Shown in pieces: positions 58,219 through 64,000 of a DNA stretch of 64,000 bases. A program made the translations under genes and the position numbers. Source of the DNA: Hyphomicrobiales bacterium. GTDB lineage: Bacteria; Pseudomonadota; Alphaproteobacteria; Rhizobiales; Methyloligellaceae. How positions within the stretch are numbered: position 1 is the stretch's first letter; each line of letters starts with the position of its first letter. Below the pieces are notes generated by a model, which saw nothing but the letters and a program-made list of their open reading frames with translations, searched no databases and was not told where the DNA came from. The DNA lies in the NCBI GenBank assembly GCA_028280515.1, contig JANQLP010000061.1, positions 1 through 64,000 of the forward strand, written 5' to 3'.

Positions 58219-59127
58219 ATGGTAACGGTTCGCCAGCTTCGCTATTTCAAGGCACTTGCGGAAACGCGCCATTTCGGCCGCGCGGCGCAGATGTGCAACA
58301 TCAGCCAGCCCGCGCTCAGCATGCAGATCAAGGAGTTCGAGGCCGAACTCGATGTGGCGCTTATCGAGCAGCGCAAGAACGGCGTGCGGCTCACTGGTGA
58401 CGGTGAAGAGGTGGCCGAACGCGCAGGCGAAATCCTGCTCAAGATCAGGGAACTTGAGGACATTGCGAGCGACCGCGGCGGCGAACTCGGCCGCAAGCTG
58501 TCGCTGGGCGTGATCCCGACGGTGGCACCTTACATCCTCCCGGCGGCGCTGCCCGAGCTGCAGAAGCGGTTTCCCGAACTCGATCTGATGCTGCACGAAG
58601 CACAGACCGCACATTTGCTGGACGATGTGGCCGACGGCGCCCTTGATGTGGCGCTGCTGGCTCTGCCGGCGGGTGACGAGCGTTTCGACACGGAGGTTCT
58701 GTTCGAGGACCGCTTCCTGTTGGCGATGCCCGAAGGTGCGCCGATGCCGGAAACGATCGAGGTCGACGAGCTGCGTGCCGAGAAGCTGATTCTGCTCGAG
58801 GAGGGCCACTGCCTGCGCGACCAGGCGCTTGCCGTTTGCGGCTCGGTGGGCGAGGGCGAGATGGCGAAGTTCGGCGCCACCAGCCTCACGACCGTCCTGC
58901 AAATGGTCGCGAACGGCTACGGCAGCACATTGCTGCCGGAAATGGCGGTGCAGGTGGAGATGCGTCCCGATACGCCTTTGACATTGTGTCATCTGGAGCC
59001 CGAACCGGCGCGGAAGATCGGACTGCTCTGGCGGTCATCTGACGCACGCCCGGAGCGGTTTCTGCGGCTCGGCGATGTCATCCGCGAGGTCTGGCGGCGC
59101 AACTGTCCGGGTCACGCAACGAGCTGA
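58219..59127 (+). CDS. oxyR: Hydrogen-peroxide sensor OxyR (LysR family)
   Basis: A 302-aa LysR-type regulator. The helix-turn-helix is at residues 1-60 (LRYFKALAETRHFGRAAQMC, SQPALSMQIKEFEAEL). The effector domain has GVIPTVAPYILPAALPELQK and EAQTAHLLDDVADGALDVAL. The redox pair is Cys198 in EEGHCLRDQAL and Cys207 in AVCGS, nine residues apart exactly as Cys199/Cys208 of E. coli OxyR. Peroxide forms the disulfide and switches promoter binding. The usual divergent katG is absent; rnpB lies upstream. Confidence 0.94.
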   Translation: MVTVRQLRYFKALAETRHFGRAAQMCNISQPALSMQIKEFEAELDVALIEQRKNGVRLTGDGEEVAERAGEILLKIRELEDIASDRGGELGRKLSLGVIPTVAPYILPAALPELQKRFPELDLMLHEAQTAHLLDDVADGALDVALLALPAGDERFDTEVLFEDRFLLAMPEGAPMPETIEVDELRAEKLILLEEGHCLRDQALAVCGSVGEGEMAKFGATSLTTVLQMVANGYGSTLLPEMAVQVEMRPDTPLTLCHLEPEPARKIGLLWRSSDARPERFLRLGDVIREVWRRNCPGHATS

Positions 59128-59135
59128 CGCCCTGG

Positions 59136-60062
59136 CTATTTCTTGAGGAAGGCCTGAAGCAGGCGGATCGTATCCTGCGGCTGCTCTTCCTGGGGCAGGT
59201 GGCCGCAATTGCCGATCACGCGGAAATCCGAGTTGGGCATATCCTTGTGCAGCCGCAGGCCGATATGCGGCTTGATGACCTTGTCGTGGTCGCACCAGAT
59301 GATCAGCGTCGGAATCTTGATCGTCTTGTAACGCCGGGACAGTTCGGGAAGGTTCTCCGGCATGATCTGCCGTGCCGTCTGGATCATCGCGTGCCGGCTG
59401 CCCTTGTCCTTCAAGGGATCAGCGTAGCGTTTCACGTCCGTCTCGCTGAATTTCGAATTGTCGTAGTAGGCCAGGCGCAACGCCACGCGCGTCTGCACGT
59501 CGAGGGGAACAAGCCGGCTCCCCAACTTGCCGATGACAGGCGTGCGCAGAATGTTGAACGCGATGGGAATGTTCTGCGCGTAGGCCACGGTATCTATGAG
59601 AATGAGGCGGGAAATGCGTTTGCGCTTCTGCGGGTCGTCATGCAGCGTCAGCGCCAGCGCGACACCTCCGCCGAGCGAATGGCCGACGAGGGTGACGTTC
59701 CTGAGCCCGAGCCGGTCGATGAAATCCGAGATCAGAACCGCCTGATCAAAGATCGAGTAGTTCTCGTCGAGCGGCTTGTCCGACAGCCCAAATCCCTTGA
59801 GGTCGACCGTCAGGACACGGTGCCCGGCAGCCACCAGCGCAGGTTCCACGTGACGCCACGTATACGAACTGGCGCCGAACCCGTGGAGCAGAATGACCGG
59901 TGAGCCCGTACCGCTGTCGCGATAGGCCAGCTTGAGAGTTTTCGTCCCATCGTGGACCGGCGCGTACCGCACGTCTGCATGGCCGCTCTGATAGATGCCC
60001 GAGAACGCCGCAAAGACCAGCGTCAGACACATCAGCAGCAGCGGTTTCGTGACGGTTCTCAT
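59136..60062 (-). CDS. Alpha/beta hydrolase, probably exported
   Basis: A 308-aa hydrolase. The N-terminus has a signal peptide or anchor (MRTVTKPLLLMCLTLVFAAF). The fold shows the oxyanion loop ILLHGFGASSYTWRHVEP, the nucleophile Ser in VGHSLGGGVAL, the acid in IIWCDHDKVI and the catalytic His in NCGHLPQEE. The size and motifs match epoxide-hydrolase or haloperoxidase-like lipases; no substrate can be given. It is convergent with oxyR, eight bases apart. Confidence 0.9.
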   Translation of the reverse strand: MRTVTKPLLLMCLTLVFAAFSGIYQSGHADVRYAPVHDGTKTLKLAYRDSGTGSPVILLHGFGASSYTWRHVEPALVAAGHRVLTVDLKGFGLSDKPLDENYSIFDQAVLISDFIDRLGLRNVTLVGHSLGGGVALALTLHDDPQKRKRISRLILIDTVAYAQNIPIAFNILRTPVIGKLGSRLVPLDVQTRVALRLAYYDNSKFSETDVKRYADPLKDKGSRHAMIQTARQIMPENLPELSRRYKTIKIPTLIIWCDHDKVIKPHIGLRLHKDMPNSDFRVIGNCGHLPQEEQPQDTIRLLQAFLKK

Positions 60063-60493
60063 CGAATTCGGATTATCTGCTCATTGGGGCCGCGCCATGA
60101 CGGCAGACCCAACGTCCGGACCCTTTCATGGGCGCGGGCGTTTATCAAGTGCAGATGGCACCGCCGGCACGCGGCGGCGCGCTTCAATCCCTCCTTAACC
60201 CTGTCTGAAATCCGCCGCCGGCCGATTTCGCGCATTTCGGGCGATTTACCCATCATTTACCCTTCTTTTTCCATGTATGACCATTGACGCCCATAAAATC
60301 CCATGCTATCCCAAATTTGCCCGTTCGGATTGGGGTTATTGGGGGAGAGGCAACAAGCCTGAACTCCTACGAGGCCACGGGAGACCGGCGTCTCTCCTCC
60401 ACCCCATGACCTTGAGCGGCGGAGACGGCGACGGGGCGCCGTACCGACGGCCAAGATGTCCTTGCGTAACTGCCGGAGGAAAACGAGGGGGAG
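60063..60493. promoter_or_regulatory. mraZ promoter region with phased MraZ-type operator repeats
   Basis: CCC-headed boxes begin at 60290, 60300, 60310 and 60320, exactly ten bases apart (CCCAT, CCCAT, CCCAA, CCCGT). Weaker in-phase copies begin at 60260, 60270 and 60280. Read on the other strand they are TGGG repeats with helical phasing, the known recognition pattern of MraZ. They lie 170-230 bp before the mraZ start. The leader between 60330 and 60493 contains a GGAGAC...GTCTCTCC hairpin and no gene. Confidence 0.65.
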
Positions 60494-60979
60494 ATGGACC
60501 AGTTTGTGTCCACATTCACAAATAAGATCGATTCCAAGGGACGGGTTTCCGTCCCGGTCTCCTTCCGCACAGTCCTCGCCAAAGACGGTTTTGAGGGCAT
60601 CTATTGCTATCCCTCGCTGGATGACGCCGCGCTGGACGCGGGTGGCCAGCGCCTTGTCGACAAGATTCAGTCGCTCCTCGAGGGTATTGCCCCCTATTCA
60701 GACGAACGCGACCATCTCGCAATGGCGCTTTTTGGCGCCAGCGAAGTCATCTCGGTTGACCAGGATGGTCGCATCAAGATTCCGGAACGTCTCTGCGAGC
60801 ACGCAGGCATTTCCTCCAGGGCGACCTTCGTCGGCCTTGGCGACAAGTTTCAAATCTGGGAGCCCGACAAGTTCCGCGATCAGTTCAGCGAGGGGCGCAA
60901 GAAACTCAGTGAAGTCAAACACCTGCTTGGCGCGGGTCACCGCAAGTCTGGTGACACTGAGGGGGCACGGGAACGATGA
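60494..60979 (+). CDS. mraZ: Transcriptional regulator MraZ
   Basis: A 161-aa DNA-binding protein with two SpoVT/AbrB-like halves (about 5-60 with KGRVSVPVSFR, and 75-135 with DGRIKIPERLC). It opens the division and cell-wall cluster and represses it by binding the repeats in its own promoter. GAGGGGGAG precedes the ATG. The stop overlaps the rsmH start by four bases. Confidence 0.96.
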   Translation: MDQFVSTFTNKIDSKGRVSVPVSFRTVLAKDGFEGIYCYPSLDDAALDAGGQRLVDKIQSLLEGIAPYSDERDHLAMALFGASEVISVDQDGRIKIPERLCEHAGISSRATFVGLGDKFQIWEPDKFRDQFSEGRKKLSEVKHLLGAGHRKSGDTEGARER

Positions 60980-62010
60980 CGGATCGCGGCACCACGGGCA
61001 CGGGTGCTGCTGGCGGACCGGTCCGTCATGTTCCTGTGCTGCTCTCGGAGACGATTGACGCGCTCGCCCCCCGGGACAAAGGCATCTATATCGACGGGAC
61101 GTTCGGCGCCGGAGGCGCCACGCAGGCGCTGCTTGAGAGCGCCGCATGTATCGTTCTCGCCATCGACAAGGATCCGGACGCCATCGCCGCGGGCCGGAAA
61201 CTCGAACGAGAGGCCGAAGGACGTCTGACCCTCGTTCGGGGTGCGTTCGGCGCACTGGGCGATATCGCAGGCGCGAACGGCATCACCCGCGCCGACGGGA
61301 TCACATTTGATCTCGGCGTTTCTTCCATGCAGCTCGACCAGCCCGACCGGGGTTTCTCGTTCCGGGGCGACGGACCGCTTGACATGCGCATGTCGAAATC
61401 GGGACCCAGCGCCGCTGATGTGGTGAATTCGCTCGCCGAGCGCGATCTGGCCCAGGTGATCTCGGTGCTTGGCGAGGAGCGTCGCGCCCGCGCCATCGCC
61501 CGCGCCATTGTCACCGAGCGCGAAAAGCGCGCCATCGACCGAACAGGCAAGTTGGCCGATATCGTCGCAGGCGTGCTCGGCCGGCGGCACGACGAGGCCA
61601 AGCATCCGGCGACGCGGACGTTTCAGGCGCTGCGCCTGTTCGTCAACGGCGAGATGGAAGAGCTGGTGAACGGCCTGTTCGCAGCAGAACGTTTGCTTGC
61701 CGAGGGCGGCCGGCTTGTCGTCGTGACTTTTCATTCGCTGGAAGACCGGATCGTGAAACGCTTTCTGGCGAGCCGTTCCGGCAAGACCGGCCGGCCGTCG
61801 CGCCACGCGCCGGTCAGCGTGATGCCTGAGCGGCCGCCGTCATTTCGCATGCTCTACCGCAAGGCGATCAGTCCGGGTGCGAACGAGATCCGGCTAAACC
61901 CGCGCGCCCGCTCTGCGCGCCTGCGAGCTGGCGAACGGACATCTGCAGAACCGTTTCCCGAAGAAATCGAAGGATTGGGGGTGCCGCAACTCTCTGTAAA
62001 CGTAATCTAG
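60976..62010 (+). CDS. rsmH: 16S rRNA (cytosine-1402-N4)-methyltransferase RsmH
   Basis: A 344-aa enzyme (formerly MraW) methylating N4 of C1402 in the 16S P site. The SAM motif is GIYIDGTFGAGGATQALLE (about 35-53), followed by FDLGVSSMQLDQPDRGFSF, TFQALRLFVNGEMEEL and VVTFHSLEDRIVKRF, all diagnostic. The N-terminal 15 residues are a Gly/Thr-rich extension. Coupled to mraZ by ATGA overlap. Confidence 0.97.
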   Translation: MTDRGTTGTGAAGGPVRHVPVLLSETIDALAPRDKGIYIDGTFGAGGATQALLESAACIVLAIDKDPDAIAAGRKLEREAEGRLTLVRGAFGALGDIAGANGITRADGITFDLGVSSMQLDQPDRGFSFRGDGPLDMRMSKSGPSAADVVNSLAERDLAQVISVLGEERRARAIARAIVTEREKRAIDRTGKLADIVAGVLGRRHDEAKHPATRTFQALRLFVNGEMEELVNGLFAAERLLAEGGRLVVVTFHSLEDRIVKRFLASRSGKTGRPSRHAPVSVMPERPPSFRMLYRKAISPGANEIRLNPRARSARLRAGERTSAEPFPEEIEGLGVPQLSVNVI

Positions 62011-62045
62011 TTCAGAATGCATATCAGTATTGGGGTCTGAGTATC

Positions 62046-62399
62046 ATGCGTGTGGTCAATCTTCTTCTGGCGACGTTTGTCGTCGCCTCCGCCTTTGTCA
62101 TCTATGAACTGAAATACGAATCCCGTGAGCTGAAGCAGCGTGTCGCGGAACTGAAATCGTCCATCCGCGCAGAGCGCGATGCGGTGGCCGTCCTTCGGGC
62201 CGAATGGAGCCATCTGAACCGGCCCGAGCGCGTCGCCAGGCTTGCCCGCAAACACCTGGGTCTGCAGCCGATGAAGGCGAACCAGATTCTGACGCCGAAA
62301 CAGTACGATGCGATCCGCGAACCCACACCTGCCGAGGTCGCGGCGCGCATGCTGGGGCGATCGCTGCCCGACAATGAACGCCAAGCGGCCATTCACTAG
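62046..62399 (+). CDS. ftsL: Cell division protein FtsL
   Basis: A 117-aa bitopic protein: membrane helix at residues 4-21 (VNLLLATFVVASAFVIYE), then a leucine-zipper-like periplasmic coiled coil (SRELKQRVAELKSSIRAERD) and a short polar tail. FtsL forms the FtsQBL complex that activates FtsWI. Position between rsmH and ftsI supports the call, since FtsL sequences diverge strongly. Confidence 0.88.
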   Translation: MRVVNLLLATFVVASAFVIYELKYESRELKQRVAELKSSIRAERDAVAVLRAEWSHLNRPERVARLARKHLGLQPMKANQILTPKQYDAIREPTPAEVAARMLGRSLPDNERQAAIH

Positions 62400-62411
62400 G
62401 AGCATCGTCGG

Positions 62412-64000
62412 ATGATCTCGGGAGAGACTTTGGCGAGGCTTCGGCCTCACTTCATCTTCAGGCGCGATACGGCGCTGAAAATCAGAACGCGGGCGCGCGC
62501 CGGCTTGATGTCGGTCCTCTTCGCGTTGGGCTTCACGCTCGTCGCGACCCGACTTGTGACGCTCGGTATCATTCCGACGGACGTTGGCGCCGGCCCGAAA
62601 TGGAGCCAGTTGTCGTCCGCCGTGCACCGGCCCGATATCGTCGATCGTCAGGGCCGCATGCTGGCGACCGATATCCTCGCGGGTTCGCTGTTCGCCAATC
62701 CGAGCCGTGTGACGGACCCGGATACGACGGTCGAGCAGCTGGCAATGGTTCTCAAGGACATCAAACCGCGCGCCCTGCGCAAGCGCCTTCAGGGCGAGGG
62801 TAAATTCGCGTGGGTCGCACGCGAGTTGACGCCGCGGCAACAGGCGAGGGTTCATGAGCTCGGCCTGCCGGGGCTCGATTTCGTCCAGGAACCCCATCGC
62901 GTTTATCCCGCCGGCGCGACGGCCTCACATGTGCTGGGGTTTGTAGATGTCGACAATCGCGGTCTTGCCGGTATCGAAACCTATGTCGACCGGACCGGCG
63001 GACCTTCGAGCAACCCGACCTGGGGTGACGAAGGCCCGCCACCGGTTCGTCTCTCGGTCGACTTGAGCGTACAGCACGCGGTCCACGCCGAGCTTGTCGG
63101 GGCCATGAAACGGTACAAGGCGAAAGCCGCCGCGGGCCTTGTGCTCGATGTGCACTCCGGGGAGATCGTGGCGCTGGCCTCGCTGCCCGACTACGACCCC
63201 AACCGGCGTAGACAGGCGCTCGACAAGAACCGTTTTAACCGCGTTACATCAGGCGTTTACGAGATGGGCTCCGTGTTCAAGGTGTTCACCACCGCGGGCG
63301 CGCTCGACAGTGGCGTCACGTCCCTCGACAAGGGCTATGACGCGACGCACCCGCTGCGTGTTGCCTCGTTCACCATCAACGATTTTCATGCCAAGCGCCG
63401 TTGGCTGAGCGTGCCGGAGATCTTCATCTATTCCTCGAATATCGGTTCGGCGAAGATGGCGCTCGACATGGGTCGCAAGCGGCACAAGGAGTTCCTCGCG
63501 CGTCTGGGACTGCTCGGCCGTATGGAAACGGAAATGGGCCCGACCGCGTTGCCTATCGTGCCGAAGAACTGGACGCGCCTGAACACGATCACGATCGCAT
63601 TCGGGCACGGTGTCTCGGTGACGCCGCTGCAGCTTGCGAGCGCCGCGGCGACCCTCGTCAACGGCGGACACAAGATCGCCCCGACGTTTCTCGCCCGCTC
63701 GCGCGAGGAAGCGCGGATTCAGTCGAAGCGCGTGATCAAGCTCCAGACCAGCGACCTGATGCGGTATCTGCTGCGCCTGAACGTTCAGAAAGGTTCGGGC
63801 CGTCGCGCCGACATTGCCGGGTACCGGGTTGGCGGTAAGACCGGAACTGCCGAAAAGGTCGTCAACGGCCGGTATTCGCGCACCGCGGTGATGACCTCGT
63901 TCCTGGGCATGTTCCCGATGGACGCGCCGGAGTATCTGGTCCTCGTTGTTCTCGATGAACCGCAGCGCGTGGCCGAAACCAACGGACAGGCGACAGCCGG
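62412..64000 (+). CDS. ftsI: Division-specific peptidoglycan transpeptidase FtsI (PBP3), 3' end outside window
   Basis: Open from the ATG at 62412 to the window edge (529 codons). A cytoplasmic N-terminus and one membrane helix (about 31-50) are followed by the pedestal domain (RPDIVDRQGRMLATD) and the transpeptidase domain. Catalytic S287 and K290 lie in GSVFK, the SSN motif at 341-343 and the KTG motif in GGKTGTAEK near 473. It cross-links septal peptidoglycan with FtsW. The missing C-terminus should be about 50-70 residues. Confidence 0.97.
   Translation, partial: MISGETLARLRPHFIFRRDTALKIRTRARAGLMSVLFALGFTLVATRLVTLGIIPTDVGAGPKWSQLSSAVHRPDIVDRQGRMLATDILAGSLFANPSRVTDPDTTVEQLAMVLKDIKPRALRKRLQGEGKFAWVARELTPRQQARVHELGLPGLDFVQEPHRVYPAGATASHVLGFVDVDNRGLAGIETYVDRTGGPSSNPTWGDEGPPPVRLSVDLSVQHAVHAELVGAMKRYKAKAAAGLVLDVHSGEIVALASLPDYDPNRRRQALDKNRFNRVTSGVYEMGSVFKVFTTAGALDSGVTSLDKGYDATHPLRVASFTINDFHAKRRWLSVPEIFIYSSNIGSAKMALDMGRKRHKEFLARLGLLGRMETEMGPTALPIVPKNWTRLNTITIAFGHGVSVTPLQLASAAATLVNGGHKIAPTFLARSREEARIQSKRVIKLQTSDLMRYLLRLNVQKGSGRRADIAGYRVGGKTGTAEKVVNGRYSRTAVMTSFLGMFPMDAPEYLVLVVLDEPQRVAETNGQATA

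Overview
The window is a GC-rich chromosomal segment of an alphaproteobacterium, most likely of the Hyphomicrobiales/Rhizobiales type. The evidence is the gene content (dnaG-rpoD pair, a DnaG without the zinc cysteines, a bactofilin, DUF1022/ELM1-like, DUF1194, DUF2852, a split metH behind an ArsR-methyltransferase fusion, the mraZ-rsmH-ftsL-ftsI cluster), a CtrA-type box, and rhizobial-style palindromic repeats. No genus can be assigned from sequence reading alone. No prophage, integrase, transposase or CRISPR array was seen.

Layout. 1-2.2 kb: the 5' part of a chemoreceptor gene and a small helical protein (minus strand), divergent from a MerR-type regulator with a cobalamin domain carrying the CarH light-sensor motif. 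2.4-6.5 kb: dnaG and rpoD, with a canonical TTAA-N7-TTAA box before rpoD. 6.5-7.5 kb: a repeat field in which a GIY-YIG gene is bracketed by perfect 28-bp inverted repeats. 7.9-11.0 kb: an AT-rich single-gene islet encoding a metallophosphoesterase joined to a STAND-like NTPase region, a probable defence protein. 11.3-20.9 kb: housekeeping and envelope genes (bactofilin, GNAT, RraA-like, SIMPL, a CAU tRNA, EamA transporter, ELM1-like, CPBP protease, EttA, MlaC-like, DUF4399), with a possible 23-codon gene whose Shine-Dalgarno is complementary to 17 nt of the 16S tail, and a small inverted-repeat element.

21-28 kb: methionine/one-carbon operon (ArsR-methyltransferase regulator, metF, metH in two genes) followed by a PLP enzyme. 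28-31.8 kb: a 27-aa membrane protein, NtrC-like palindromes, acuI, a sterol-desaturase-family protein and two small secreted proteins. 31.8-35.4 kb (minus): a translationally coupled catabolic operon (FAH-family, MBL-fold, HpcH/HpaI aldolase, O-methyltransferase). 35.6-42.4 kb: DUF1194, methyltransferase, TetR, DUF2852, 5-oxoprolinase/hydantoinase.

42.6-46.8 kb: the least familiar region. Two adjacent genes encode proteins that resemble the D1 core of alphaproteobacterial flagellins but lack the D0 assembly ends, next to a lone MlaC-like secreted protein and an uncharacterised acidic-tailed helical protein. 47-50.5 kb: putA. 50.5-51.3 kb: an HxlR regulator divergent from two tiny genes across a 9-5-9 palindrome. 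51.3-60.1 kb: EamA transporter, DjlA-like plus AmiD-like pair, creatininase-family, a flavin oxidase divergent from a MocR/PdxR regulator, RNase P RNA with promoter and terminator, OxyR, and an alpha/beta hydrolase. 60.2-64 kb: start of the division/cell-wall cluster with a phased MraZ operator array; ftsI runs off the end.
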